Of a stretch of DNA of 64,000 nucleotides, positions 12,501 through 24,238 are shown piece after piece; position 1 is the first letter of the stretch, and the number at the start of each line of letters is the position of its first letter. Position numbers and translations under genes: made by a program. Source of the stretch: Pseudeuparius sepicola. Taxonomy: Eukaryota > Arthropoda > Insecta > Coleoptera > Anthribidae. The stretch covers positions 58,445,949-58,509,948 of the forward strand of contig OY987298.1 of the NCBI GenBank assembly GCA_963920635.1, in the 5' to 3' direction. Under the pieces are notes generated by a model. That model was not told where the DNA came from, searched no databases, and was given only the letters and a program-made list of their open reading frames with translations.

Positions 12501-13264
12501 CTTTTGCTCTACAACCATCTCGACAACCATGTAATGCGATTTTTAGAGTCTGATTTCTTCGCGTAAAATCGTCTAGCTTTTTTATGTTTTTATTACTGCT
12601 GCTACTGATTATTTAATAGAACTTAGAAAATAAATAATTATTCGTCGCATTCAAATTTGAGCCTATATGTCTAGCTAGTCATTATACGAGTAGATACTGA
12701 AATAAAATAATGCTTGATATTGAAAAGTACGTCCACCGAACAATAATTATTTGATTAATATTGATCTTGAACTAATAATTGACCCAATTCGACTTAGGCA
12801 AATTTTCTAATCCTGAACAAATTTGAAACACTGCCGATATTCCTATCTGTCGTTCTGTACATTTCTGTAGTAAAATAAAATAATTTCTGACTCGGGTTTG
12901 TGCAAAACACACAAGGAGAAATGCTGATAAAATCAAAAACACACAGAAGTGTTTTTAAGCGATAAGAGAAATAGTATTTTCTTCTATAGAGGAGCATTAA
13001 ATAATATTACGAATGGCATATTTACTGACATGGATGGAATAAAATGGCGCAACGATTGTATTGACAAACAAACGATCATCATTCACTCCACGAATACTTT
13101 GCGATTATAAGTTATTTATGTATCAATTTACGAAATAGTTTCTTCGCACTACGAATTGGAAAATTTCATGGAGAGCCGAGCGTCAGGCGATACCTGGAAG
13201 TCTGGGTGATTTGAAGAGATTCGGTGACATTTTGAATGCTTATATTACGAACTGTCATGAATGT
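9552..13264. other. AT-rich DNA, no confident gene
   Basis: Long AT-rich stretch without transposon ends that I could pair. The minus-strand frame 9503-9829 (108 codons) starts in unrelated DNA and ends inside the duplicated transposon piece, so it is not a gene. An ATG at 10676 (MPKVVRK) is followed by two donor-like sites (GTGGTAAGA at about 10686 and AAAGGTTAGT at about 10695). It could be a tiny first exon, but nothing downstream supports it. Confidence 0.45.
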
Positions 13265-13272
13265 TAAGTTTT

Positions 13273-14297
13273 GTGTGTTTCACTTTGAGTCGAGACAATT
13301 TCCTATTTTTGGAAATATTCGGCGATTTTCAAATTACTTTTTTTTTCAACTTATACTACTCGAAGAGCTCTATATTTTGGGCTATAATTTTTTTAAATAG
13401 TCCTATACCATGGCCTATACTGTTATTAAAAGAACAGTCCCAAAAATCATAAAACCATATTAAGCTTTTTTTAAATGAAATGGATCAAACTGGGCATAGT
13501 TCAAAACCCAAAGTTCGAAAAAAATTGTTTTTTCCGGAGTACTCTCTATAAACTAGCGGGCATATTTTAGTGATATTTTTTTCCAAAATCGATTAAGCTT
13601 TGCCTAAGGTACAGCTCACACAGGGCGTTCGTAAAAAATCCAAAAATCTCCAATCCAAAATATTTAAAGAAAAAATCATGGTACCTACGTCTGATTTGAT
13701 TGATACGTTTAAAGTTGTTGAATAAAATATAATTATTTAAGGATGGGAGATGGTGCCTCAAATTTGTAAGGAAATATTATAATGAAATATGTTTTTCCAA
13801 GGCAGACTAATAGAATACAGTGAAATCCCAAATATTTTTTATTTAAATATATCAATATCTATTCTAATATAAAGAGAAAAGATTTGCATTTTTGTTTCTA
13901 AAGAATAAACTTAAAACTACTGGACTTCAAAAATTCTTTCACTAATAGAATGCTACAATAACACTGAGTAACACAGGCTATATTGTTAATCGAGTTTTGA
14001 ACTATGGCCCATTTGACCGCACTATCCATTTCATTCTTAAAAAATAATGATTAATATATTTTGTGATTTTTGGGTGTCTTCTTTTAATAACAGTAGGACA
14101 TGAAATAGGACTATTTCAAAAAATTATAACCCATAATGTAGAGCACTAGCAAAGTCTCGAGAATATTAGTATATCTCTGGACGCTGGTACTAGCATAGCC
14201 GAGCGATACCCCGTTCGGCTATGGTACTAGGTATAGGGTATTAGTTGAAAAAAGTTTTTTGAAAATCGGAATTTAGTTGACTCAAAGTGAAATACAC
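13273..14297. mobile_element. Fold-back element, about 1.0 kb
   Basis: Left arm from 13273 (GTGTTTCACTTTGAGT) is mirrored by the right arm ending ACTCAAAGTGAAATACAC at 14297. Matching blocks run inward in order: GATTTTCAAA, TTATAATTTTTT-AAATAGTCCTAT, CTGTTATTAAAAGAA, ATGAAATGGAT and CATAGTTCAAAAC. Arms are roughly 230-310 bp with a 0.5-kb centre. The right arm carries an extra hairpin (about 14185-14230, TAGCCGAGCG with CGTTCGGCTA) that the left arm lacks, so it is a later insertion. No transposase frame. Confidence 0.75.
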
Positions 14298-14398
14298 TGT
14301 ACAGGGTGGTTCATTATAAATTGACACTTCCCTTAACTTGTTAGTTTTTGAGGTCAGAAAAAAAGATTTTAACAAAAGTTTTAGATGATACTAATACA

Positions 14399-15104
14399 AA
14401 GTTTTTTGTGACGCTATTGGACCGTGTACAGTGTGTTCTAGAAACCGTGGCAGACATAACTTATGTTTTTTTAAATGGTACACCCCATATATTTTTGCAT
14501 TTTTTGAAATCTGCTCCTCAAGGCAATCAAAACCATATTAAACTTAGTGGCATTTTCTTTTTCGGTTTTTGAAAAACTCCGTATTCAAATTTTATACTAA
14601 ATTTATTTAACTCGAATTTGTGGATCTCGTGATAAAGATAGACGATCAATGTAATAACGAAAAATATTTGTTTTAAACAAGAGAGTAACATAGTGAAACT
14701 CCAAAATGTTTAGGAGCTTTTACGATTTTCCTGAAATTATTTATTTCGAGAATATAAAATCAATAATCAGTAAAATTTGAAAAGGCTCCTAAACATTTTG
14801 GAGTTTCACTATATTACTCTCTTGTTTAAAACAAATATTTTTTGTTATTACATCGAACATCTATCTTTATCACGAGATCCACAAATTCGAGTTAAAAAAA
14901 ATTAGTATAAAATTTGAAAACGGAATTTTTCAAAAACGGAAAAAGATAATGCCACAAAGTTTAATATCATTTTAATTGCCTTGATGAGCAGATTTCAAAA
15001 ATGCAAGAATATATAGGGTGTTCCATTTAAAAAAACATAAGTTATGTCTGCCACGGCTTTCTAGAACACACTGTACACGGTCCAAATAGCGTAACAAAAA
15101 ACTT
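14399..15104. mobile_element. Inner fold-back palindrome, arms about 320 bp
   Basis: Arms 14399-14717 and 14785-15104 are inverted copies with scattered mismatches, separated by only 67 bp. They include ACAGTGTGTTCTAGAAA near the outside and GAAACTCCAAAATGTTTAGG at the inside edge. Transcription across it would give a near-continuous long hairpin. No coding content. Confidence 0.85.
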
Positions 15105-15546
15105 GGTTTCATGTTGCGTAAATATACAAGTTAATATTTTAGGCTTAGTTGTTGTCGAGGATTCACTGTGTTCTGCATGTTTTACTTACCAAAAATGCGA
15201 AGAAACTGTTACCTCCATACTGTGAGACCATACCTACATTATATGGGTTAGTAAAAATATGATTTTTTTATCAAATGAACCATATTATTTTTCAGAAATT
15301 GATAAAGTGAACAATCAGAACCAATTAGTTGGCTTATCCACAACATCCATTTAATTTTTAGTTGGGTTTTTCGCCACCAAACTGATCGAAAGACAACTTT
15401 TTCAAGTTGCCTGGAAAATTCATAAATTCTTAACAGTGAATGAACGAAACTTTAAACGTGTAACTCAAAAAATAACTTCAACAAATTTGTTTTCTGAGCT
15501 TTCGGAGAATAAATCTTCCTCCTTTCTCAAAGTGAAGTGACATGGC
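15105..15546. other. Unassigned DNA before copia fragment
   Basis: About 440 bp between the inner palindrome and the copia RNase H frame. I could not match it to copia coding sequence in any plus-strand frame, so the retrotransposon is 5'-truncated or rearranged here. Confidence 0.5.
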
Positions 15547-15990
15547 ATGAACAACAAAAGATCATACACCGGATATGTATTTTTGTTATCTGGAGCAGCA
15601 ATACGCTGGGAAGCTAGAAAACAAAAATCAGTGGCTTTAGCAAGTACTGAGGCCGAGTACATGGCTTTGTCTGAAGCATCAAAAGAAGCTGTTTACCTAC
15701 GAAGATTTTTACAAGAAATTCTTGAAAAAGGGATACAGAACCCCACAATTTTGTACTGTGATAACCAGGGAGCACAAAAACTTATGCGAAATCCCGTATA
15801 TCTCTCTCGTACAAAACATATAGACATACGTTATCATTATGTTCGTGAAATTTTTGAAAGAAAGGAAATAGATGTAGAGTATCTTTCAACTCAAGATATG
15901 GTTGCTGACATATTCACCAAAGCCCTTTTTAAACCAAGTCATGAGAAGCACTTAAGAATTCTTGGAGTTGGAGCTAGTAGTTCACATTGA
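15547..15990 (+). pseudogene. Ty1/copia Pol fragment: RNase H domain
   Basis: 147-codon open frame matching the C-terminal end of copia Pol. RNase H degrades the RNA strand of the RNA/DNA hybrid during reverse transcription in virus-like particles. Visible landmarks: RSYTGYVF (5-12), the SGAAIRWEARKQ strand (15-26), STEAEY (33-38) with a catalytic Glu, YCDNQGA (70-76) with a catalytic Asp, RTKHIDIRYHYVRE (88-101) and MVADIFTKAL (118-127) with the last Asp. The upstream first Asp motif (DADWA) and all of gag, protease, integrase and reverse transcriptase are missing. An in-frame TGA lies three codons before the ATG, so the frame starts in a truncated remnant. The stop is followed at once by a polypurine tract and LTR, as expected for a 3' end. 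Confidence 0.93.
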
Positions 15991-16172
15991 GAGGGGGTGT
16001 TGGATATTCAATATGAACCACACTCCTGTATATACCACGAGATATTACCTTTATGTAATTTACCTATGTATTGTTTAACTGTCAAGTACAAATAAAAGAT
16101 AAAAACTTGTCTATCAATATTATATATACGTTTCACGAGTTTCTGAATACATTCCACGAACTAAGACTGTCA
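15991..16172 (+). mobile_element. Copia polypurine tract and 3' LTR
   Basis: GAGGGGG (15991-15997) abuts TGTTGGATATTC, the canonical TGTTGG start of copia LTRs. The LTR ends in ...GACTGTCA at 16172, where the sequence returns to the interrupted MITE arm (CGGTCTAATAGCGTC). It is about 175 bp and contains an AATAAA-type signal (near 16091). No 5' LTR is present in the window, so this is the 3' end of a 5'-truncated insertion. Confidence 0.75.
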
Positions 16173-16294
16173 CGGTCTAATAGCGTCACAAAAAAACTTT
16201 GTATTAGCATCTAAAACTTTCGTAAAAATCTTTTTTTCTAACCTCAAAAACTAGCAAGTTAAGGGGGTGTCAAATTATAATGAACCACCCTGTA

Positions 16295-16831
16295 CATAAG
16301 TGACGGAAATAGTACACCCAACAGTTATAACTTTTTAAAATAATATCGAATAAGAACTAACTTGACTACAAAATGAAGTAATATATTTGTGTAGGATATG
16401 TCATTTCAAACGCGTTGTTGACTATACTTTCTTTAACAAGATTTTAGAAACTACTCACTCTCTCACAATTCTTCACAAAAACATAAAAACTGTTCAAAAC
16501 ATAGCAAGGTTATATACCTAACCAAGATACAGAGGGTGTTCCAGAAATCACGATGAGTTGCGGCTAAACATCGGAATGATATTTGCTCCAACATATAATT
16601 TTTTGTTATGGAAAGTGTAGTTTCTAAAAGTGTTAGAAAAACAAAATTCTACATTCGAAATATGAATTTGAACTTCGATTGTGACCCAAATTGAGTATGG
16701 TAAGCAATCGTTCCTTCTGATCAATCATCTAAGTACGAAATTTTTTCGGACTATGTAGTAAGACCTCGTTTGCAGAACATTCTAGTAAGTCACACATACA
16801 CACATTATATAATTCTTTCCACAAAAGGCAA
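16295..16831. other. Unassigned DNA with one element-end-like motif
   Basis: ATACAGAGGGTGTTCCAG at about 16529 resembles a degenerate TACAGGGTG end, but I found no partner. Otherwise featureless. Confidence 0.45.
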
Positions 16832-17440
16832 TACAGGGTGTAAATGAATAAGTGCGAAAAAATTCAAGGGGTGAATCTTTGAGTGATTCTAAGACCAAAA
16901 GTCTATATAAACATAGGTCCGCGGTCCGCTAATGCTTATGGAAAAAATATCGGGTATACCCTAGTTTTTGTTAATTGGTAGTTTTAATTTTTTATTATGT
17001 TGTCCCGGAGACATGCAATAAAGTGATTTTTATTTTTTTCCTCGAAAACGAAGCGAGATACGAGAATAATTAAGAGACAAAAAAGTTGTATTTTTAGTTG
17101 CTTAATGCGAAAAAAAAAATAAAAGTTTTAAAAAAGTCAGTGGCGCACATTTTTTTACAAAATTATTGGTTAAGGTGCCCTCGGGACGCCACTGTACTTA
17201 ATAATTTTAATCTAGTAGGGGCTAAATTAGCCTCTTTCTACCATAAATAACACTGCCAAATTTCAACTAAATCGGCTAAAGGATTATTAACATATTTACG
17301 AAAAAGCGATTTTTTAAGAAGAGTTTGACACCCTGTATCTTGAAAAGGAAGCATTACCGTACCGGTGTTTATATAAACTTTTCGTCTCAGAATCACTCAA
17401 AGATTCACCACTTGAGTTTTTTCGCACTTATTCATTTACT
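16832..17440. mobile_element. TACAGGGTG MITE, about 610 bp
   Basis: The left arm from 16832 (GGGTGTAAATGAATAAGTGC) is mirrored by the right arm ending GCACTTATTCATTTAC at 17439. The match runs about 90 bp inward (TTCAAGGGGTGAATCTTTGA, GTGATTCT, TATATAAAC). The right terminal CACCCTGTA is lost or mutated. No coding content. Confidence 0.8.
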
Positions 17441-20400
17441 TATAATACTTATAATAGACTCTTCCCCATAGGCTGCCAAGTGGACGATTATCACGTGGAT
17501 TGCAATTGCATAATATATTATGGGCCTTTATTTAAGTATTTTATTTGTTTAGCTGACCGTTTAGTCCACTCAAGGGCAGACTAGAGCATTAATTTCCGGT
17601 TTTTTTCCTGGTCACGGCGCCCAATGCCTTCCACCATATCTATGTAGAAAATAATGGCATACATTTAACTCAATTTTGTTATTTACGCAAGTTCTTATTG
17701 TACCTACCAGTGTTACTTTAATATGCACAAAATAAGGAAGATGAAGTTGGAGGCTAATGAAATAATTTTCACTGTTTGTCAAGAGTCTATAGAATTTAAA
17801 GAAGATATTTAGATTGTTTACAATTTCAGAAATCCCTCGAATAAATTCGTGACCGATTCGGCTAAACTGTTTCAACCTAAAAGAGGAAGGAAGTGACCCA
17901 TATATTTATATGACCCATTTTCAGAGCGACTCGTGGTCAAAGGCCCTAGGTCAAGTCAAAGTTACACACTATAAGTTTCCTCATAATGACGTGTTAGCTT
18001 ACTATTTTGCAACGCGAAGTTGGAAGGCACCGCCCACCTTTTAGCTATCGGAAATTGGACACGTAGTAAATCTGATAAAAAGCAGAGAAAGAAAACTGAC
18101 ATAAATTGATGGGGTCGGATAGAATGAAAACCTGTGATTGGTTTACCGGAATAACGCAGTAACCGTCGATAAAATTCTGAGGGACTTTTATTTCATTGTA
18201 ATAAGTACTGATTTGGCTGTACAATAATAAAGCTTACATCAACACTTATCTTGGTCACAGACATTCTCAATGTAAATAATATAAATATAGTGTCCGATAG
18301 AAATTCTCACTCACTACGATTACTATACGATTTTCTAGAAGCTTCTGTAGTTATCGAGTATAGAAAGTATCGTTTGGTTTCTTGCGCATCTTCAGCAGAG
18401 CGGAGGCAAATTCCTTACCAAAGGCCATACAATTGGACAGGTGTTTTCCCTACCAGAGATATGAATATGATGGCGTATTACTCCTATATAGGTATTTTCC
18501 ACACTCTAAAAAAAAATATATCGATTGAAACAATATTCAAATGACAAATGAAATCTAAAATAGACCACCCCCCGTTTGACCTTTGACTAAAATTATACTT
18601 AAATTATTAACCCTTAATCTAATAGTATTTGCATTTAGTGAGCAAAACACCTACAATATTATCGGACCCTTTTGCTTACGCAGATAAGGCAAGATGTCTG
18701 GTGAGGAAGATACACCCGCCCCTTCAGCAAATGCCCGCTATCCTACTTCTATTGGAAAAAACAGGTGGTGTGGGCGAATGAAATAATTATTACTTTTTTA
18801 AATACCCGAAAGATGCAGTTTTTGTTGATACCCGAAAATGTTATTAAGCCCTGGAAATAAAGAGTCACTATTTTTTCGCATAAATTACATGAATTTCATT
18901 TAAAAACATGTTTTGTTTGCTATCGCCTTTTCTTGAAACTGTTTAAATTAAGATCGATGGCATTGTAACAAATTAAATCCGATTCTGTGTGTTGTAAATC
19001 TAAATAAAATTGAAAAATTCGAAAACAAGTAGGTACATCTTTTCGAAAAAGTAACACAACTGCACGTCCCCTGCCTTTTATAGTAACTCAAGTGAAAGGC
19101 ACCGAAACACAGACATATTCAAGTAATTTGCTATCATCTGAGTTCAAACAATCGCCACAGCTCCACGCCCTGTTATTTAATGAAATTTTCATTATTGTCG
19201 GTTTCACTAAAATAGCACACATAGATATCGTCCGTATGGTCTCAATTTGGCATTACAACATGCGAATAATCAACTAAAAGGTTTTATGCTTTTCCTGGGC
19301 GCAAGGTTAGTTTCCATTTATGTATTCACGCCATGTAGCTAGCGGATAATTGACGTAATTAAGCCAAGTGGAATTATAATCTAAATAAATGTATCTACAT
19401 GGAACTGTCGCTAAATATTATCAAATTATTTTGTGGCAATGGAATGGTCCGTTGAGATATCCTCACTGATGGGTCTAAGGCAACTAACTGATCATATTAT
19501 AACTATAAATAAAAATTTAAAGGTATTATAGCAACAAAAAATGTAAACATCCACCAAACGCAGTTGTGGCATTGTCCTAGTGGGCTCATATTAAAACCGT
19601 AAATAATTGCATATTTCTATGAACTTGATGTATCTAATATAAAAATAAATAATTTATAATAAAGGTAAGTACGTAATGTAAAAATTATCTTTACGGTTTT
19701 TTAAATTTTTACCATGTTGCACAATAAGTTGTTTAAAACAGTTCAATTATTTTAGAAATGGATTACAAGAAACTGTGCGGCGTGAAAGAGGAGCAGATTT
19801 TTGTTTTTGTCCCTTGTATTATTTGCCAGAAGAAGAAATTTCTTTTATTTGTCGTTTCCTTGATCGTGCTTCTGGAATGGCCAATCTAACCTGTTGCAGA
19901 ATATTAAGGGCTATTTTGATCTGGCTACACCCCTGCTGCCACACCTAGCAATTATTTTTACCTCAAAAAGAATCCGGAGAAAATCGTTAGATCGGTAGCT
20001 GCGATATGCTATACTTAGATTGATGGATTTTGATTTTCCGTTTTTCATTAATATTCGAAAAGAAAGGGCAAAGGGTATCAATTCTCTTAACAAATACGAG
20101 AATATTTTAAATTTGCAGTTTACGCAAAAAGATCCCTAGAATATGCTAGAGAGAGAAGACGATAAACTAACCCCTTTACATCGTAACGTCTTATATCAGA
20201 ATATAATGTCAATGTGTTAATTTTTCGGGTAAGTCTTTTAAAAAAAATCCATATTTCCGATGGCAGGAAAATCTCAAAATAATTTTGCTATCCTTGTGAT
20301 TACAAAGGATTAGATGGAAAAAGGGGTCGCGCTGGTGAACCTGAGTCATCCTGTGTATGTACAATGTACATATATGTATATATGACATGTCCGTCTGGTT

Positions 20401-20796
20401 AAAGATGAATAAACAAACAAACATGAGTCATTTGAGGTAAGTTGTATGAACAAAGTGTAGTAAAGGTCTTATTAGATCCCACCCTGTAATTTATACAAGC
20501 CTTTCAATTTGTGTGTGTTGCCTATCTAATACATAGTATTCCCAAAGAAACGGGGTTGAAAAATCTTCAGCCAAGATCCAAACTAATTCATATTTAAATA
20601 CATAACTGTTATCATCATCAGTTTATTTGTAAATAGAAGAAGCATAAGCCCACTATATTAACAGAATAGGAAATTATTTCCACATCACCACGTGAGTGTA
20701 GAGTTCGGAAAAAAATCATTAAATTGTATTTGCTAAATCCTTTTTTAAGAAAAAAGTCTCTATAAGTATTAGTACCAGCATCCTTCTTAGGAAAGA
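17441..20796. other. AT-rich DNA, no confident gene
   Basis: No paired transposon ends. A 29-codon frame at 18694-18783 begins with a good start context (AAGATGT) and reads MSGEEDTPAPSANARYPTSI..., with an AACAGGTGG donor-like site inside. It looks protein-like but is too short to claim. Near 20405, AATAAACAAACAAAC resembles the simple-repeat tail of a non-LTR element. Confidence 0.45.
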
Positions 20797-21255
20797 TACA
20801 GGGTGTTAAATCTCAAAGTTTAAAAACCAGTTCGTATATTTCTTAAGAACTTTTTTGGGGCCCATGTTTATAACAATTTTTTCCTTTAAAATTATCCCAA
20901 TTAGGTTACGCTGCTGGAAATCAAATATCTTATTCCAAAAAACCCCGTTTATCTCGAAAAAAAAATAGTTTTAAGATAAGTTTACAATATACAAAAATGA
21001 CAAAAATTAAATTCTACATCATAAAAATGTTTCGCAGACTCCATATACGTAGTCCCTTAGAAAAGGTTGGGGGTGATCAAATATCATATCTCCTTGAGAT
21101 TTTCATTTGTTGTTGAGTTACAACAGTGAGAAACAAGTGGTCGAATTGGACATAAATAGTAATAGCTTGTACCAAATCTCAACTCAATATCTCTAAAATT
21201 GACAAAAAAAAGCAACCAAAAACCGATGTAAGAGATTCAACTGTAACCCCCTGTA
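20797..21255. mobile_element. Probable TACAGGG-ended element, diverged
   Basis: The left end TACAGGGTGTTAAATCTC and the complement of the right end (TACAGGGGGTTACAGTTGAA) agree over the first 12 or so bases plus an AATCTC block. The interior is not palindromic beyond that, and no transposase frame is seen. Moderate support only. Confidence 0.5.
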
Positions 21256-22503
21256 TATTTTAAGCCAAGTATTTTGGAATATAGGTAATACTCACATACC
21301 TGTATATTGCTATAGGTATGTGGTAATACTACAATAATATCAATATAACACTATATTAATATAGTGTCAGTCCAAGTCAAAATATAAGGTAAAGGGTATC
21401 AGCGAGGAAGAATTTAGCTCATTTTCTTCTCGATTTTCTTCTCTCGTGAGGAATAGTGGAAGTGACTTTATTTGACTTAAAACAGCTACACTTAAGGAAT
21501 AAAAATGAAATAAATTGGATATTATGGTCCCAACTGACAAAGTTTAAAAGGTGTTGCAGAGATACTATAATGACAAAATTGATAAGTTTTCTAACCTGAA
21601 AAAACCTGACAGTTGTCCATATCTATGCTAACAGTTTTATAACCTGTCATCGTTATCCACATCAAATCAATAATTCTGCCAAAACGCTTAAATGGGAATT
21701 TAAAAAAATACATTTTCAATAAAGAAGAAGCTTACCTATAATAATAGCAAAGTCAAAAATTCAAAAACTGGCGAGGACTGCTATTTAAGAAACGCCTACC
21801 GAGTTATCCCGGAAAGAATCACGAAGTCGTTGATGAGCGACGATGCCAAAAGATTTTTTGTTTTTGGATTTTTTCGTGGACTGAATATTTAGCCTGTAGA
21901 CGAGTGAAGGGAATAGACTGCAGGCAAAATAATGGTTAAATTTAAAATATTAAATTTAAAAGAATATGGATATTTAGGGCGAGAGATTTAAGTTAGTATA
22001 TTATTTTCCGGATTTTAAAAAGGTGCAAGTAGAAAATAGTTATTTATTTGCAAAAATAATGACATTATGAAATAAAACACAAAAGTGAAAAGTAGAATTT
22101 AAAATAAATGCCTTTAAATTAATTGGACTTTTTCTCTCTTGTGTTTTTATGTCATAATTTCTTTAATTTCGAAAAATCAGGCATTTATGTCATTTATTGA
22201 CTACAATTATATCCAAAATAAGCAGAAGAGCCGGAAATCACTAAAAAATCACAAACAAATCATAAGTCCTAAACTAAAAAAGGATATTATACATGGGGGT
22301 GATTCAGATTCCCCGGGGGATTCTCTACCTGTGCGCCACTTCTTGACACTCTTTTTTGGGACACAGGGTATCCCTGTTCCGTAATTAACTGGGCATACAT
22401 AATTACTGTCCCATTAATCGCTATTACGGGACAGCCTATACAAAAAAAAACAGGATTTACCGCCCCTATTTCAGAAAGTATTTTCGTGCGGAAAATTGTA
22501 ATT
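21256..22503. other. AT-rich DNA with a 20-nt palindrome
   Basis: The perfect palindrome ACACTATATTAATATAGTGT lies at 21348-21367. The same half-sites flank the much longer palindrome at 32226-32276. No gene recognised. The base composition shifts abruptly to GC-rich at about 22504. Confidence 0.5.
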
Positions 22504-22613
22504 TCGAGCCGGTGCCGGCCCCGGCGGAATGTATCCCGGGCGAGTCCACCGGGAGGGGCGGCGTGGGGGCGGCCGCCGCCGGCGTATTGATCGCGGGCGG
22601 CGGCGGCGCGAGG

Positions 22614-22847
22614 TCACGCCGAGCGCGCCCCTCGCGACGGCGGCCGGCCGGCCCGCCGAAACTGGGCCGCCGACGCCCCGGCCCCGGAATCGCTGGCGAA
22701 TTCGTCCGGGCGTCCGGAAGCCGACGACATATTACTGGAGTAGGACGAAGAGGGTGCATCGTTTCGGAATAAATGCCCGAGTAACGAATTGGCCGAAAGG
22801 ATTCTAGTAGAGGACGCACCGGGGACGGAAGGGACGATGTTTTTGCC
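22614..22847 (-). CDS. Exon-like GC-rich coding block, unknown protein
   Basis: A CpG-dense island (about 22504-22790) stands out sharply from the AT-rich surroundings. On the minus strand a 77-codon open frame runs from 22847 to a TGA at 22614-22616. Its peptide looks like real protein rather than low-complexity translation: STRILSANSLLGHLFRND, then a Ser-rich stretch SSSYSSNMSS, then PDEFASDSGAGASAA and an RG-rich tail. It begins right after a TAG that could be a splice acceptor (…ATATAG|GGC). No convincing donor was found. A second minus frame (22466-22864) reads on through a Pro/Ala-rich region to PVDSPGIHSAGAGTGSKLQ, so a frameshift could join the two. I do not recognise the family; both island and frame may be a gene relic. 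Confidence 0.4.
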   Translation of the reverse strand, partial: GKNIVPSVPGASSTRILSANSLLGHLFRNDAPSSSYSSNMSSASGRPDEFASDSGAGASAAQFRRAGRPPSRGARSA

Positions 22848-22864
22848 CTATATGAGTTGGCCAT

Positions 22865-23010
22865 GTAGTAGTTACATAAACTATAAACTGGTTTAGTACT
22901 ACATGCGGAATTTCATATGTTCTTAAGTAATCAATGCTACCGGCTTAAAGAAAAGGTGATGTTGCATGATGGTGAGACAACGGGCCTTCTTTCCACTTTT
23001 TTTATACATA
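22865..23010. other. Spacer, nothing recognised
   Basis: AT-rich DNA between the GC-rich block and the next fold-back element. Confidence 0.5.
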
Positions 23011-24238
23011 TACAGGGTAACTGAACTGATGGTCAAAAATGAAACCACGTATTCTTGGAGTCAAAATAAGGGCACTTCTATATATATTTTTCTCCTACGG
23101 GCCATAGTTTTTTTTTATACAGAGCGTAGAAGTTTGGAGATAAATACACATATTTCTTAGTATCTCTAGAAGTACCTATACGAGATATTTTCTTCAAACT
23201 TGGACAAGTCACATGAGCAGATGAGCCGTTAAACTTAAGGTTGACATGAAGCTTCTGAGGCTCGCAGTTGCGGAGATACAGGGTGTTATTAAAATTAATT
23301 AGTTCAGAAAAATATGAATACCCTGTATAATCGAATTTTTTTAATTTGTTTTGAGTGGTAAATTCAATTGTTAACAAAAAGTATCTCTTAGTATTTTTTC
23401 ATATTCGCAGCCGTTTCTTAATTATTTTCAAAGAACGGCAACGCTGCAATGAACAATAGTCACTTTAAGAATAAATCTAGCAATCTGCAGATGTCAATTA
23501 AACTTTATTTAACAAAATACAAAAGCAAAAAGGATAATAAAAGAAACGTACTGCTATCAGAAAATTAAATAATTAAATGTTCGAAATGACCGCCGTCTCT
23601 TTCAATACACGCAACTATGCGTTTCCCCATGTTTATTATTGCCATTGGCAAGTCCATAGCAAAAGTGCATATCAGTCAATTCTTCCAATGAAAATATCAT
23701 TTTTCAAAATATTGATACTAAAGTGCAAAGTTGGCAGCCAAATGATTCAAATAATGGCAAGTTTAATTGACATCCACAGATTGTTAGATTTATTCTTAAA
23801 ATGACTTGTTTATTGCAGCATTGCCGTTCTTTGAAAATAATTACGAAACGGCTGAGAATATGAAAAAATGCTAAGAGATACTTTTTGTTAACCATTGAAT
23901 TTACCACTCAAAACAAATGCGATTATACAGGGTATTCATAATTTTTTGAACTAATTAATTTTAATAACATCCTGTATCTCCGCAACTGGGGGTCTCAGGA
24001 GCTTCATATTAACATTAAATTTGACAGATCATCCGCTCATGTGGCACGACAAGTTTGAAGAAAATATCTCGTACACTTCTAGAGATACTAAGAAATATGT
24101 GTATTTTCTCTAAATTTCTACGCTCTGTATAAAAAAAACTATGGCCGGTAGGAGAAAAAAATATATGAAGAAGTGCCCTTATTTTGACTACAAGAATACG
24201 TGGTTTCATTTTGACCATCAGTTCAGTTACACCCTGTA
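23011..24238. mobile_element. 1.23-kb fold-back Tc1/mariner-like element
   Basis: Arms 23011-23505 and 23758-24238 are inverted copies with scattered mismatches. They begin TACAGGGTAACTGAACTGAT and end with its complement plus CTGTA, with TA on both flanks. A smaller TACAGGGTG palindrome is embedded in each arm (left about 23277-23330). The 250-bp loop carries the C-terminal codons of a transposase on the minus strand (23565-23669). I infer an autonomous element reduced to long terminal arms plus its gene's last codons. Confidence 0.88.
23565..23669 (-). pseudogene. Tc3/DUF4817-type transposase C-terminus
   Basis: The minus-strand frame reads KRIVACIERDGGHFEHLII then stop. Insect transposases of the DUF4817/Tc3-like group commonly end in R-x-C-I-x3-GGHFEHL, so the family call is firm although only about 34 codons survive. 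An in-frame stop lies just upstream. The DDE catalytic core and DNA-binding domain are absent. It sits in the loop of the fold-back element at 23011-24238. Confidence 0.7.

Larger units (their letters stand above)
14300..16294. mobile_element. Nested TACAGGGTGG element interrupted by copia
   Basis: Outer ends: TACAGGGTGGTTCATTATAA at 14300 and its complement ending ...GAACCACCCTGTA at 16294. Right outer arm 16173-16294 mirrors left outer arm 14300-14420 (TTAACTTG-TAGTTTTTGAGGT, ACTAATACAAAGTTTTTTGTGACGCTATT). Between them sit an inner palindrome (14399-15104) and a copia fragment with its 3' LTR ending exactly where the right arm resumes (16172/16173). A truncated copy of the left end is at 50418-50620, with the same inner-element junction. 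Confidence 0.8.

Noticed and set aside
23577..23804. 75-codon plus-strand frame
   Set aside because: It is the antisense shadow of the transposase C-terminus on the minus strand.
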